Source: Akkermansia muciniphila (GTDB lineage Bacteria > Verrucomicrobiota > Verrucomicrobiia > Limisphaerales > UBA1100). From it: DNA of 46,596 nt. A program made the position numbers and the translations under genes. This document shows, one piece after another, positions 1-8,964 of the stretch (position 1 is its first letter; every line of letters starts with the position of its first letter). The DNA lies in the NCBI GenBank assembly GCA_945903605.1, contig CAMDOH010000013.1, forward strand, positions 1 through 46,596, in the 5' to 3' direction. The notes below the pieces were generated by a model. It was not told the origin of the DNA, did no database searches, and was given only the letters and a program-made list of their open reading frames with translations.

Positions 1-633
1 AAGAGCGACTACAGCAAGGGACTCGCCAAATATTTCAAAGAGGGATACGTCAATAGCGGCGGGCAAATCGTGGCCGAACTCGATTTCAATGGCGGAGACA
101 AAGATTTCAAGGCGCAGCTCACGGCGATCAAGTCTGCCAATCCAGACGCCGTGTTCGTGCCCGGATATTACACCGATGCCGCGCTTATTTGCATTCAAGC
201 CAAGCAACTCGGACTGAACATTCCGCTCTTTGGTGGTGACGGATGGGAATCGGACCAGCTTGTGAAAATTGGAAAGGAAGCCGTCGAAGGACACTATTTT
301 TCCACGCACTACGCACCCGATATGGCGACGGTGAAGAGCAGGCAATTCGTAGCCAACTACCAAAAGCGTTGGAAGAACAGTGATGGCACACCGAAACTTC
401 CCGATGCCATGGCTGCGCTTGGCTATGACTCGGCGATGATTCTGGCCGATGCGATGAAACGCGCGGGTTCCATTGAAGGCCCAAAAGTCCGCGACGCGCT
501 CGCTGCCACAAAGGATTTTGACGGTGTGACGGGCAAAATCACAATCAATGCCCAACGTGACGCAACCAAGTCGGCCGTGATCCTCCAAGTGAAAAACGGC
601 AACTTCCAGTTTGTGGAGAGCGTGAACCCCTGA
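1..633 (+). CDS. Branched-chain amino-acid ABC transporter substrate-binding protein, C-terminal part (5' truncated by the window edge)
   Basis: The reading frame is open from base 1 to the TGA at 631-633, so the true start lies outside the window. The 210 visible residues look like the C-terminal half of a LivJ/LivK-type type-I periplasmic binding protein: a DFNGGDKDF stretch, an A-x-K-x-x-NPDAVFVPGY segment and the late YDSAMILADAMKRAG helix are typical. The protein would capture branched-chain amino acids or a related small amide in the periplasm and hand them to the LivHMGF complex encoded directly downstream. The ligand cannot be read from this fragment. The next gene starts 18 bases after the stop, so it is the first visible member of the operon. 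Confidence 0.9.
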   Translation, partial: KSDYSKGLAKYFKEGYVNSGGQIVAELDFNGGDKDFKAQLTAIKSANPDAVFVPGYYTDAALICIQAKQLGLNIPLFGGDGWESDQLVKIGKEAVEGHYFSTHYAPDMATVKSRQFVANYQKRWKNSDGTPKLPDAMAALGYDSAMILADAMKRAGSIEGPKVRDALAATKDFDGVTGKITINAQRDATKSAVILQVKNGNFQFVESVNP

Positions 634-651
634 TCCTCCAGCATCTGCCGC

Positions 652-1563
652 GTGGACTGGTTCCTCCAACAATTCATCAACGGCCTCGCACTCGGTTCCA
701 TTTACGCGCTCATCGCACTTGGCTACACCATGGTATATGGCGTGCTGCGATTCATCAATTTTGCGCATAGCGATGTGCTGATGCTCGGCGCATTTGCCGC
801 CTATTTTATTGCACCAGCAGCAGCCAGCATCTTCGGACCGCAATCCTACTTCGGCGCGTTCATGGTGATCATGATGGCCGCGCTGATTTGTGCAGCCATC
901 GGTGTCACGATCGAATATCTCGCCTACCGACCGCTCCGCAAGCGCCCCAAGCTGACCGTGCTCATCACTGCCATCGGCGTGTCGTTGTTTATCGAATTCA
1001 CCTGTCAGCACAAGGCCGTGTTTGGCGCGGAAACAAAACCGTTCCCCAAACTTCTGCCTGAACAAGATTTTCTCCTCGGCGGCTTGACAGTCAACAGCAA
1101 CGACCTGCTCGTGCCACTTGTGACGATTATGCTGCTCGCTGTGCTTTGGTTCATCGTGCAAAAGACAAAGATCGGGACCGCCATGCGCGCTGTTTCCTAC
1201 AACGAACAAGCGGCTTCGCTGATGGGAGTGAACGTGAATCGCGTGATCACATTTACGTTTGCCATCGGTTCCGCGCTGGCTGCCGTGGCTGGAATCCTCT
1301 ACGCGATGAAATCGCCGGGCATCGAACCACTCATGGGAATCCAGCCGGGATTGCGCGCCTTTATCGCAGCCGTTCTCGGCGGCATCGGCAATTTACCCGG
1401 CGCAGCTCTCGGCGGGCTTGTCCTGGGCTTGCTGGAAACATTCGCCGGCGGAATTCCGAGCCTGTCGAATTACCGCGACGGGATCGCCTTCGCGATCCTC
1501 ATTTTGATTCTGCTCTTCAAACCCACTGGCTTGCTCGGAAAAGCACAAACCGAAAAAGTCTGA
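652..1563 (+). CDS. livH: Branched-chain amino-acid ABC transporter permease LivH
   Basis: This 303-residue protein is an inner-membrane permease of the LivH family, one of two channel subunits of a high-affinity branched-chain amino-acid importer. The N-terminus (FINGLALGSIYALIALGYTM) is the family hallmark, and a GGIGNLPGAALGGLVLGLLE segment near residues 243-262 matches the conserved cytoplasmic loop that contacts the ATPases. Several hydrophobic helices cover the whole length. The start is GTG at 652, which fits the family N-terminus exactly. Its TGA overlaps the ATG of livM (TGATG at 1561-1565), implying translational coupling. Confidence 0.95.
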   Translation: MDWFLQQFINGLALGSIYALIALGYTMVYGVLRFINFAHSDVLMLGAFAAYFIAPAAASIFGPQSYFGAFMVIMMAALICAAIGVTIEYLAYRPLRKRPKLTVLITAIGVSLFIEFTCQHKAVFGAETKPFPKLLPEQDFLLGGLTVNSNDLLVPLVTIMLLAVLWFIVQKTKIGTAMRAVSYNEQAASLMGVNVNRVITFTFAIGSALAAVAGILYAMKSPGIEPLMGIQPGLRAFIAAVLGGIGNLPGAALGGLVLGLLETFAGGIPSLSNYRDGIAFAILILILLFKPTGLLGKAQTEKV

Positions 1564-2468
1564 TGCACACCAACGCAAAACGATGGCTGATGGCGGCGTT
1601 GATCGCTTCGTTTGTGGCCTCTTATTTCTCGGCTCGATTCGACCAATATTATCTGGGACTGGCCATCGATGTTGGGATTAATGTCATGCTGGCTGTCAGC
1701 TTGAATCTCATCAACGGACACACAGGACAATTCAGCCTCGGCCACGCAGGCTTCATGGCCGTGGGCGGTTTTGCTGCAGCAAAACTCACCCTGCTCACCT
1801 CCGACGCTTATTTCCCACTCGGACTGTTGCTCGGAGGCGCAGTCGCCGCGCTGGCGGGGTTGATTGTTGGAATTCCATCACTGCGATTGCGCGGGGATTA
1901 CCTTGCCATCGTCACACTTGGCTTTGGAGAAATCATCCGCGTCATTCTACAAAACTCTGAATTCTTCGGCGCCGCCACCGGACTGACCGGCATCCCCAAA
2001 TTAACCACCCTCTGTTGGACATGGGGCAGCGCAGCCATCGTCGTCTACGTCATTTGCTCGCTGGTGAACTCGACTTATGGCCTCGGTTTTCTATGTGTCC
2101 ACGACGATGAAGTGGCCGCCGCCGCATCGGGGATCAACCCCGTGCGTTACAAGGTGACGGCATTTGTGGTTGGCGCGTTCTTTGCCGGAGTGGCCGGCGC
2201 ACTCTATGCGCATCACAAACGCGTACTGCAGCCAGATAGTTTTAATTTTATCAAATCCATCGACATCGTCGTCATGGTCATTCTCGGCGGAATGGGCCGC
2301 ACAACCGGCGTGATCATCGCTGCAATCTTGCTCACGTTACTGCCGGAATTCCTGCGTGGGTTCGCCGATTACCGGATGATCATCTATTCACTGATGATCA
2401 TCGCACTGATGATTTTGCGCCCGCAGGGATTGTTTCATTGGACTCGAAAAAACGCGCCCAATCAATGA
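1563..2468 (+). CDS. livM: Branched-chain amino-acid ABC transporter permease LivM
   Basis: This 301-residue multi-spanning permease is the second channel subunit of the Liv importer. The family signatures are visible: an early NVMLAVSLNLINGHTGQFSLG segment, LRLRGDYLAIVTLGFGEIIR in the middle, and the GGMGRTTGVIIAA loop towards the end. The chosen ATG at 1563 overlaps the livH stop. Although the frame stays open far upstream inside livH, that extension has no family similarity. The stop overlaps the livG start as ATGA at 2465-2468. The overlaps from livH to livF suggest fixed stoichiometry from one mRNA. Confidence 0.94.
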   Translation: MHTNAKRWLMAALIASFVASYFSARFDQYYLGLAIDVGINVMLAVSLNLINGHTGQFSLGHAGFMAVGGFAAAKLTLLTSDAYFPLGLLLGGAVAALAGLIVGIPSLRLRGDYLAIVTLGFGEIIRVILQNSEFFGAATGLTGIPKLTTLCWTWGSAAIVVYVICSLVNSTYGLGFLCVHDDEVAAAASGINPVRYKVTAFVVGAFFAGVAGALYAHHKRVLQPDSFNFIKSIDIVVMVILGGMGRTTGVIIAAILLTLLPEFLRGFADYRMIIYSLMIIALMILRPQGLFHWTRKNAPNQ

Positions 2469-3241
2469 ACCCGTTGCTACGACTGGACCAAGTGGGCATT
2501 TCATTCGGTGGCCTCACCGCCGTCGCTGGGCTGAATATTGATATCGGTGCGGGTGAATTGGTCGGACTGATTGGTCCCAATGGTGCCGGCAAAACCACCT
2601 TGTTCAATCTCATCACCGGCATTTATCAGCCCACTGTCGGCAAAATAACTTTCGAAGATCGCACGATTTCTGGACTGAAGCCCCATCAAATCACGCGGCT
2701 CGGAATGGCGCGCACATTTCAGAATATCCGACTTTTCCAAAGCCTCAGTGTGTTCGACAACGTCCGCGCAGCCATGCAACTTCACCGCCCACAAGGCATC
2801 TGGAATGCACTCTGGCGCGGCACTGCATTTCAAAAAGATGAAACAGAAATCGACCGTCAAGTGGTGGAATTGCTTGAGATATTCAACCTCGGCCGATTCC
2901 GTAACGACCCAGCACAGGCACTACCCTACGGCGACCAGCGCCGTTTGGAAATCATTCGCGCGCTCGCCACAAAACCAAAACTCCTGCTGCTGGACGAACC
3001 CGCTGCGGGAATGAACCCAACTGAAAAAGAGGACCTCGCCAAACTCATAGGCGCCATCCGCAACCGGTTTCAAATTGCCATTCTTCTAGTCGAGCACGAT
3101 ATGCCGCTGGTCATGAGCATCTGTGAACGGATTGCAGTGCTCGATTACGGCATCAAGATTGCCGAAGGCACGCCTGCCGAAGTGCGGGCCAATCCCAAGG
3201 TCATCGAGGCTTATCTGGGCGAGGATCCTGCGCATGCTTGA
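2465..3241 (+). CDS. livG: Branched-chain amino-acid ABC transporter ATP-binding protein LivG
   Basis: This 258-residue cytoplasmic ATPase subunit has Walker A GPNGAGKTT at about residues 37-45, a modified signature ALPYGDQRRLEI of the LivG type, and Walker B LLLLDEPAAGMNP, which is diagnostic for LivG over LivF. The C-terminus has the H-loop region VEHDM. With LivF it would form the heterodimeric motor that powers uptake through LivHM. The ATG at 2465 overlaps the livM stop and is preferred over an in-frame TTG at 2438, because the family N-terminus begins at PLLRLDQVGISFGG. The 3' end overlaps livF by 8 bases. Confidence 0.95.
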   Translation: MNPLLRLDQVGISFGGLTAVAGLNIDIGAGELVGLIGPNGAGKTTLFNLITGIYQPTVGKITFEDRTISGLKPHQITRLGMARTFQNIRLFQSLSVFDNVRAAMQLHRPQGIWNALWRGTAFQKDETEIDRQVVELLEIFNLGRFRNDPAQALPYGDQRRLEIIRALATKPKLLLLDEPAAGMNPTEKEDLAKLIGAIRNRFQIAILLVEHDMPLVMSICERIAVLDYGIKIAEGTPAEVRANPKVIEAYLGEDPAHA

Positions 3242-3941
3242 AGTCAATAATCTGACCGTCCAATACGGAGCGATCAAGGCCTTGCACGGAATTTCGCTCA
3301 GAGTGAGTCAGGGCGAAATTGTTACGCTCATTGGCAGTAACGGCGCTGGGAAAAGCACCGCGCTTCGTGCAATTTCTGGTCTCGTGCGTTCCGCAGAGGG
3401 ACACATCACTTTTGACGGCCAGCCCATCACGAATCTCGCATCGCACGAAATTGTCCAACGTGGAATTTCACATGTGCCCGAAGGTCGAATGATTTTCGCC
3501 AATCTCACCGTGCAAGAAAACCTCAAGATGGGAGCCTATCTTCGCCGCGACTCCGATGGCATTGCGCAAACGATGGACTACGTGTTTGCCACATTTCCAA
3601 GACTCAGGGAGCGCGAAAAACAAGTCGCCGGAACTCTGAGCGGAGGCGAGCAACAGATGCTGGCTATCGGCCGCGCACTGATGGGACAGCCAAAGTTTCT
3701 GATGCTCGATGAACCCTCCCTCGGCATTGCTCCCATCCTTGTGAAAACAATTTTCGAGAAGATTGTTGAGATCAATCGCGAACAAAAGATCACCATCCTC
3801 CTCGTCGAACAGAATGCGCATCGAGCACTCGACATCTCCCATCGGGGCTACGTGATTGAGACTGGCCGTGTCATTCTGCACGACGAATCCAAGTCCCTTC
3901 GCACCAATCCGCAGGTGAAGTCCGCCTATCTCGGCGGTTAA
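3234..3941 (+). CDS. livF: Branched-chain amino-acid ABC transporter ATP-binding protein LivF
   Basis: This 235-residue ATPase completes the importer. Walker A GSNGAGKS lies at residues 34-41, the signature is LSGGEQQMLAIGRALM, and Walker B is LMLDEPSLGIAP, the usual LivF form. The length is normal for LivF. The ATG at 3234 lies within the end of livG; longer in-frame starts would add residues unlike any LivF. It is the last gene of the liv operon. The convergent SDR gene ends only 2 bases away, leaving no room for a dedicated terminator. Confidence 0.95.
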   Translation: MLEVNNLTVQYGAIKALHGISLRVSQGEIVTLIGSNGAGKSTALRAISGLVRSAEGHITFDGQPITNLASHEIVQRGISHVPEGRMIFANLTVQENLKMGAYLRRDSDGIAQTMDYVFATFPRLREREKQVAGTLSGGEQQMLAIGRALMGQPKFLMLDEPSLGIAPILVKTIFEKIVEINREQKITILLVEQNAHRALDISHRGYVIETGRVILHDESKSLRTNPQVKSAYLGG

Positions 3942-3943
3942 AA

Positions 3944-4660
3944 TCAGCCCGGCCGCACAATCATTTCCTCCACCACAGCGCGCGGAGGAAGCTGGATGCA
4001 CAGCAACGCGCAGGCGGCAATGTCCTCGCCTCTCATCATTCGGGCGCGCGAGGCGGCATCCGGCACGACAGGGCGTTTGCCGAGCAACGGCGTGTCGATG
4101 TCGCCTGGAAAAATCGCACAGGAACGAATCCCGTTTTGTTTCTCCTCCGCGTTGATGGCCTGCGCCAATCCCGCCTGACCAAATTTGGACATCACATAAC
4201 TCGGCCCGCTTTTCGGCGAAGCGGTCTTACCTGCATCGGAGACAATGTTGACAATCGTTCCGCTGTGTCGTGCGCGCATCGATGGAAGAAACGCTTGCGC
4301 CGTAAAATAAGCGCCGTGCATGTTGGCGTTGATGACCTCGTGATAATCCTTCATCGACAACTCGGCCAGCGACCGGCACGGAATGTTTGTGCCGGCGGCA
4401 TTCACGAGCACCTCAACGTTTCCAAATTCTTTGAGCACGCGCTTCGCCATTTTCGCAACGGCGACTGCATCTCCAATATCGCAGGGGCAAACGAGCATCC
4501 GCGAACCAAGCCGACCGGCGAGTTTGACCGTTTGGTTCAGCGCAGATTTCCGACGGCCGAGGATCGCGATCTTCCAACCGAGCCTGGCAAGGGCGAGAGC
4601 GGTGGCTTGGCCGACACCACTACCGGCACCGGTCACAACTGCTGTTTTAGATTTTTTCAT
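3944..4660 (-). CDS. SDR-family NAD(P)-dependent oxidoreductase
   Basis: This 238-residue classical short-chain dehydrogenase/reductase has the cofactor motif TGAGSGVG at residues 10-17, NAAG at 87-90, a catalytic Ser around 141 and the YVMSK catalytic Tyr-Lys pair at 155/159. PGDIDTP near 185-191 follows the usual PG motif. It would oxidise or reduce a hydroxyl/keto group in the cytoplasm; the substrate is unknown. The Arg-Arg pair at 36-37 after beta-2 hints at NADP(H) preference, which is inference. It sits 4 bases downstream of a Gfo/Idh/MocA gene on the same strand, so a joint role in sugar or polyol oxidation is plausible. Confidence 0.88.
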   Translation of the reverse strand: MKKSKTAVVTGAGSGVGQATALALARLGWKIAILGRRKSALNQTVKLAGRLGSRMLVCPCDIGDAVAVAKMAKRVLKEFGNVEVLVNAAGTNIPCRSLAELSMKDYHEVINANMHGAYFTAQAFLPSMRARHSGTIVNIVSDAGKTASPKSGPSYVMSKFGQAGLAQAINAEEKQNGIRSCAIFPGDIDTPLLGKRPVVPDAASRARMMRGEDIAACALLCIQLPPRAVVEEMIVRPG

Positions 4661-4664
4661 TGGT

Positions 4665-5738
4665 TCAAATCTTCACCCACGCTCCTGTATTCGCTGAATT
4701 CACTGCAGCATCGATCACGGCTTGCGCACGCGCGCCGTCATGAAGTGTGATGCTGCAAGAACGCTGTTCGCGGATCGCATGGATGAATTCGATGGCTTGA
4801 TCGTAGCGGAATGAGACGAGCGGATCACCGACAGATGGATCGCGCGGTGAACCGGGCAAAACGTAAAACTCGCGCGGAATCGGCAGCGCCTTCATTCCCG
4901 GCCCGCCTACCTTTCCGTATTGCAGCTCATTCCAGCAACCTGTCGTGAAGCTGAAACTCGCCTCACTACCATTGATCTCCACTCGATCGGGACTGCGCAT
5001 GCTTTCATTGACGCCACTGGCGAGCTTGCTGCTCTCCATCACACCGGTCGCGCCATTCTCAAATTCGGCAAGCAGTCCGACCCAGTCGTCGGTGTCATTG
5101 GCCTGACCATCTCGAACAGGCGTGTGATTGACGAGGCTTGAGACGAGCCGTTTGAATTCGCTGACGAGGTGCCGCGCAAAATCAATACGGTGCGAAAGCA
5201 TGTCGCCAATCTCACCGGTGCCGGCGAGAGCTTTTCTTTGACGCCAACCGAGTCCGCGTGTGCCCCAATCTTGCAATCGGCATGAGCGATAATGATAAAT
5301 CTTCCCGGCATCACCGCGCGAAATCAGATGGTGCAGATAACGCATGGCAGGAACAAAGCGATAGGTAAACGCGGTCATGTGCCGCACGCCAGCTTTGTCG
5401 GCTTCGTCGGCCATCGCCTTGGCGTCGGCATAATTCAATGCCAGCGGTTTTTCGCAGAGCACATGTTTGCCATGGCGGGCGGCGGCGATGGCGATTGGAG
5501 GGTGCACTGAATTCGGCGTGGCGATGATGACCGCATGCACGTCGTCGCGCTTCACGATCTCATTGAAGTCGGTGGAGACAACGGAGACACCCGTTTGTTG
5601 GCGAGCGCGTTCGAGCGTCACTGAATCGGCATCGCAGAGTGCAACAACTTTGGTCTCCGCACATAAAGCGAGACCGGGTAAATGATTTTGCAGGGTGATA
5701 CCGCCGCAACCCACCAATGCCACTCCAATGGTTTTCAT
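4665..5738 (-). CDS. Gfo/Idh/MocA-family oxidoreductase
   Basis: This 357-residue cytoplasmic dehydrogenase has an N-terminal Rossmann motif VALVGCGG (residues 6-13), the ATPNSVHPP segment (74-81) and the CEKPL motif (95-99) with the family's catalytic/NAD-contacting Lys. The C-terminal half is the alpha/beta substrate domain. There is no signal peptide, unlike the Tat-exported paralogue at 15685-16989. Members oxidise hydroxyls of sugars, inositols or amino sugars with NAD(P). The exact substrate cannot be assigned. It lies between a second family member 68 bases upstream and an SDR 4 bases downstream, all on the minus strand, suggesting a small carbohydrate-oxidation operon. Confidence 0.9.
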   Translation of the reverse strand: MKTIGVALVGCGGITLQNHLPGLALCAETKVVALCDADSVTLERARQQTGVSVVSTDFNEIVKRDDVHAVIIATPNSVHPPIAIAAARHGKHVLCEKPLALNYADAKAMADEADKAGVRHMTAFTYRFVPAMRYLHHLISRGDAGKIYHYRSCRLQDWGTRGLGWRQRKALAGTGEIGDMLSHRIDFARHLVSEFKRLVSSLVNHTPVRDGQANDTDDWVGLLAEFENGATGVMESSKLASGVNESMRSPDRVEINGSEASFSFTTGCWNELQYGKVGGPGMKALPIPREFYVLPGSPRDPSVGDPLVSFRYDQAIEFIHAIREQRSCSITLHDGARAQAVIDAAVNSANTGAWVKI

Positions 5739-5806
5739 CTGTTCAAATTCGGATGGAAATCTACGCGGTCAGAGCGCTTCACGCTTCGGATGCGCCATCA
5801 AGACAA

Positions 5807-6970
5807 TCAGGCCAATACCTTCGTCCACTTTGCATTTGCTTTGGAGGATTTGATGACGGCTTCGATGAAGGCCATGCCGCGAATACCGTCCTCGATTTTC
5901 GGAAAGTCATTCGCGACTTCGTCCTTGGCGAGCTTGCGACCGGCCTCGTGAGCATGAATTGCATTGGCGAAATTCTTGTAAATGTTCGCGAACGCCTCGA
6001 GATAACCTTCTGGATGAGCAGGCGGCGTGCGGCCGGCGGCCTTGGCATTACCACTTAGATAACCGTTGGCGGCGCGATAGACCTGCATCGGTTGATCAGG
6101 CCATTTCACCAGCATTGTGTTTGGCTCCTTCTGGTGCCATTCAATGCTGCCCTTCTCGCCATAGACGCGAATGTTGATGTTGTTTTCCTCACCGATGGAA
6201 ATCTGCGAGCAGTGCAGCACGCCTTTGGCTCCGCCTTTGAATCGGAGCAGGACGTTGCAATCGTCATCCAGCGCGCGGCCTTTGACGAAGGTGGTGATGT
6301 CGGCGGCCAACTCCTCGATCTGAAGACCGGAAATATACTCGGCGAGATTTTCTGCATGAGTTCCGATATCGCCGATGCAACCGCCAGCACCCGATCGTTT
6401 GGGGTCGGTACGCCAACTGGCTTGCTTCTGGCCGGTCGATTCAATCCGTGTGGCGAGCCATCCTTGCGGATATTCAACAACCACTTTGCGAATCTTGCCA
6501 AGCTTGCCGGAACGAACCATGTCGCGGGCCTCTTTCACCAGCGGGTAGCCAGTGTAATTGTGCGTGAGGCCGTAGAGCAGTCCGGTGTCTTTCACCAGCT
6601 CGCCGAGTTTTTTGGACTCAGCAAGATTGAAGGTGGCGGGCTTGTCTGAGAGAACGTGGAAACCGTGCGAGAGAGCCATCTTCGCCGGCGGATAGTGCAA
6701 ATGATTCGGAGTAACGATAGCGACAAAATCCATACGCTCGCTTTTCGGGAGCTTCGCTTCTGCGCGAATCATTTCCTCATACGAGCCGTAGCAACGGTTC
6801 GCAGGAAGAAAGAGATCGTCGCCACTGGCTTTGCTGCGCTCGGGATCGGAGGAAAAGGCGCCACAGACCAGATCAATCTGTTGATCCATCGCTGCAGCGA
6901 TTCGATGTACCGCACCAATGAATGCACCACGACCGCCGCCAACCATTCCATAACGGATTTTTCTGTTCAT
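5807..6970 (-). CDS. Gfo/Idh/MocA-family oxidoreductase (DKP variant)
   Basis: This 387-residue protein has the Rossmann motif [12 protein letters not shown] (residues 8-19), [10 protein letters not shown] (86-95) and SDKPA (108-112), where Asp replaces the usual Glu of the EKP motif. [15 protein letters not shown] segment carries the conserved His region of the substrate pocket. It has no export signal. It resembles family members found in sugar-catabolic clusters of Planctomycetota and Verrucomicrobiota, but the substrate is unknown. It is the first gene of the minus-strand run ending at 3944 and is divergent from panD, with 88 bases between the two start codons. Confidence 0.9.
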   Translation of the reverse strand: MNRKIRYGMVGGGRGAFIGAVHRIAAAMDQQIDLVCGAFSSDPERSKASGDDLFLPANRCYGSYEEMIRAEAKLPKSERMDFVAIVTPNHLHYPPAKMALSHGFHVLSDKPATFNLAESKKLGELVKDTGLLYGLTHNYTGYPLVKEARDMVRSGKLGKIRKVVVEYPQGWLATRIESTGQKQASWRTDPKRSGAGGCIGDIGTHAENLAEYISGLQIEELAADITTFVKGRALDDDCNVLLRFKGGAKGVLHCSQISIGEENNINIRVYGEKGSIEWHQKEPNTMLVKWPDQPMQVYRAANGYLSGNAKAAGRTPPAHPEGYLEAFANIYKNFANAIHAHEAGRKLAKDEVANDFPKIEDGIRGMAFIEAVIKSSKANAKWTKVLA

Positions 6971-6994
6971 GATTTGTAAAATGCAAAGTAGATG

Positions 6995-7022
6995 TTGAAT
7001 CCGGTTGCGCGGCCTTTATAGT
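6995..7022 (+). promoter_or_regulatory. Predicted sigma-70-type promoter for panD-lpxD
   Basis: A -35-like TTGAAT at 6995-7000 and a -10-like TATAGT at 7017-7022 are separated by 16 bases. Transcription would begin near 7029, about 30 bases before the panD ATG. It lies in the 88-base divergent region between a Gfo/Idh/MocA gene and panD. This is sequence matching only. Confidence 0.55.
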
Positions 7023-7058
7023 GACGCCCGTTTTTCAAGTCAACGAGTGACTTGGTTT

Positions 7059-7418
7059 ATGCAGATTCACCTTTTGAAGTCCAAGATCCACCGTGCAAAT
7101 GTCACGGATGCCAACGTCCATTACGAAGGCAGCCTGACGATCCCTGTCGATCTGATGAAACTCACTGGAATTCTTCCGTACGAGCGCATCCTTTGTGGCA
7201 ACTTGTCGAACGGAAACCGGTTTGAAACTTACGCCATCCCGGGCAAATCCGGTTCTGGCGAGATCGTGTTAAACGGAGCCACAGCGCATCTTGGAAAACC
7301 CGGCGACCAACTCACCATCATGAGTTTCGCGGTTGTACCAAAGGCGAAAGCTCGCTTGTGGAAGCCCAAGGTCGTGGTGCTTGGCAATGGCAATCGGGTC
7401 GTACAAACTCGGAAATAA
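7059..7418 (+). CDS. panD: Aspartate 1-decarboxylase PanD
   Basis: This 119-residue enzyme makes beta-alanine from L-aspartate for pantothenate and CoA synthesis. It belongs to the self-cleaving, pyruvoyl-dependent family: HYEGS at 21-25 contains the Gly24-Ser25 cleavage site where the pyruvoyl group forms. Lys9, Tyr22, Arg54, Thr57 and Tyr58 match the conserved active-site positions. The ATG at 7059 gives the family N-terminus (MQIHLLKSKIHRA); an in-frame TTG at 7005 would add 18 unmatched residues. The stop TAA is followed at once by the lpxD ATG, so the two are probably cotranscribed, although their pathways are unrelated. Confidence 0.93.
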   Translation: MQIHLLKSKIHRANVTDANVHYEGSLTIPVDLMKLTGILPYERILCGNLSNGNRFETYAIPGKSGSGEIVLNGATAHLGKPGDQLTIMSFAVVPKAKARLWKPKVVVLGNGNRVVQTRK

Positions 7419-8474
7419 ATGCGTTACACAGCTGGCGAAATCGCAGATTTGCTGCATGGCGTTGTTTACGGAGACCGCACGTTGCCACTCACAGGATTCA
7501 CGGCGGCGGATCGCGCCCGTTCTGGCGATCTGACCTTTGCTGAAAATAAAACCTTCTTCGAGCGTGCTGAACAAGGCGCTGCCTCGGCCATCCTCATCGA
7601 TAAGGATTACACTTCGCAACGAAAGGTGTTGATCAAAGTGCAGGATGCGCGCATCGCCTTTGCGAAAGTGGTGCCGCTGTTTTTTCCGGAACCAAAACCC
7701 GCCAAGGGAATTCATCCGACGGCTGTGATTTCGCCGAAGGCGAAGGTTCATCCGACGGCATGCATCGGTGCGCACTGCATCATTTGCGACGATGTATCGA
7801 TCGGCGCACGATCCATATTGCATGGTAATATTTATATCGATGAAGCCAGCCAGATCGGCGACGACTGTTCGATCTTCCACAATGTCACACTTTATCCGCG
7901 CACGGAGATCTGCAACCGCGTGCGGATTCATGCAGGCACGGTGATCGGCTCAGATGGTTTTGGCTACGTGCAGGAAGGTGGCGCGCATCTGAAAGTTCCG
8001 CAGGTTGGTCATGTCATCATTCAAGACGATGTGGAGATTGGAGCAAACGTGACGATTGATCGCGGTGCACTCGGGCCAACGCTTATCGGCAAAGGAACCA
8101 AAATCGACAACCTTGTGCAGATCGCCCACAACGTCGTGATCGGTGAACATAGTTTGATCATCGCCCAAACAGGTGTCGCGGGCAGCACCAAGTTGGGTCA
8201 CCACGTCACACTCGCCGGGCAAGTGGGTCTCGCGGGACATCTTCGAATTGGAAACAACGTCACTGTCGCAGCGCAGTCCGGAGTGATGCACGATATTGGA
8301 GATGGAGAAAAATGGTTTGGCTCGCCGGCACAACCCGACAAGCAGATGAAGCGGCAATTGCTCGCCCTTCAACGGCTTCCCGATTTGATGCGCCGATTCA
8401 ATCGATTGGAGAAGGCCATCCGATCAAAAGTGACCGCCCAGCGGCCTCCCAATCCCGATGACATTGTCCGGTAA
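7419..8474 (+). CDS. lpxD: UDP-3-O-acylglucosamine N-acyltransferase LpxD
   Basis: This 351-residue enzyme transfers a hydroxy-acyl chain from acyl-ACP to UDP-3-O-acylglucosamine, the third step of lipid A synthesis in the cytoplasm. The N-terminal uridine-binding domain (about 1-95) is followed by a long left-handed beta-helix of hexapeptide repeats (about 98-315) and a short C-terminal helical tail. His237 in QIAHNV is at the position of the catalytic base of the E. coli enzyme. GSDGFGY at 177-183 is a further LpxD signature. It shows that the organism makes LPS or a lipid A-like glycolipid. It begins directly after the panD stop. Confidence 0.95.
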   Translation: MRYTAGEIADLLHGVVYGDRTLPLTGFTAADRARSGDLTFAENKTFFERAEQGAASAILIDKDYTSQRKVLIKVQDARIAFAKVVPLFFPEPKPAKGIHPTAVISPKAKVHPTACIGAHCIICDDVSIGARSILHGNIYIDEASQIGDDCSIFHNVTLYPRTEICNRVRIHAGTVIGSDGFGYVQEGGAHLKVPQVGHVIIQDDVEIGANVTIDRGALGPTLIGKGTKIDNLVQIAHNVVIGEHSLIIAQTGVAGSTKLGHHVTLAGQVGLAGHLRIGNNVTVAAQSGVMHDIGDGEKWFGSPAQPDKQMKRQLLALQRLPDLMRRFNRLEKAIRSKVTAQRPPNPDDIVR

Positions 8475-8481
8475 AAGCCTG

Positions 8482-8509
8482 TTGACTTGCCTGTTCCCTC
8501 TGTTACGTT
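8482..8509 (+). promoter_or_regulatory. Predicted promoter for rplM-rpsI
   Basis: TTGACT at 8482-8487 and TACGTT at 8504-8509 are separated by 16 bases, just after the lpxD stop and 19 bases before the rplM ATG. The -35 match is good and the -10 match moderate. The leader would be only about 13 bases with no evident ribosome-binding site. Confidence 0.4.
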
Positions 8510-8528
8510 TCGCGGCTCTGTTTAACGG

Positions 8529-8963
8529 ATGAAAACATTTTTGCCAAAAAACGACCCTGCCGCACGCCGCTGGCAGATTGTAGATGCCGAAGGCCAAATC
8601 CTCGGCCGTCTAGCGACCAAAGTTGCCGACATGCTTCGCGGCAAGAATACACCAACCTTCACGCCTCATTGGGATCTGGGCGCGTTTGTCATTGTGATCA
8701 ACGCCGAGAAGATTAAAGTCACCGGCAAGAAGGAAACTGAAAAGCATTACATGACCTACTCCGGCTTTCGAGGCGGACAGAAATACCGCACCGTTTCTGA
8801 AGTCCGTCAGAGCCACCCCGAACTGCTCATCACCCGCGCGGTGAAAGGCATGGTTCCGAAGAACCGTCTCGGCAGACAAATCATGACCAAACTGCGAGTT
8901 TTCTGCGGCAAAGAACACCCGCACGCCGCTCAACAACCAGCCGAAATCAAGATCGCGAACTAA
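8529..8963 (+). CDS. rplM: 50S ribosomal protein L13
   Basis: This 144-residue protein is an early-assembly large-subunit ribosomal protein that binds 23S rRNA. The sequence is recognisable throughout: WQIVDAEGQILGRLAT, GDFVIVINAEKIK-like GAFVIVINAEKIKVTGKK, and the C-terminal VKGMVPKNRLGR segment. Length is standard. It is followed after one base by rpsI, the universal L13-S9 pair. A candidate promoter lies directly upstream. Nothing unusual is seen in the protein. Confidence 0.98.
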   Translation: MKTFLPKNDPAARRWQIVDAEGQILGRLATKVADMLRGKNTPTFTPHWDLGAFVIVINAEKIKVTGKKETEKHYMTYSGFRGGQKYRTVSEVRQSHPELLITRAVKGMVPKNRLGRQIMTKLRVFCGKEHPHAAQQPAEIKIAN

Positions 8964-8964
8964 A

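Noticed and set aside
1146-1562. Possible long N-terminal extension of LivM inside livH
   Set aside because: The translation is Arg-rich and unlike any permease, and the ATG at 1563 overlapping the livH stop gives the normal family length.
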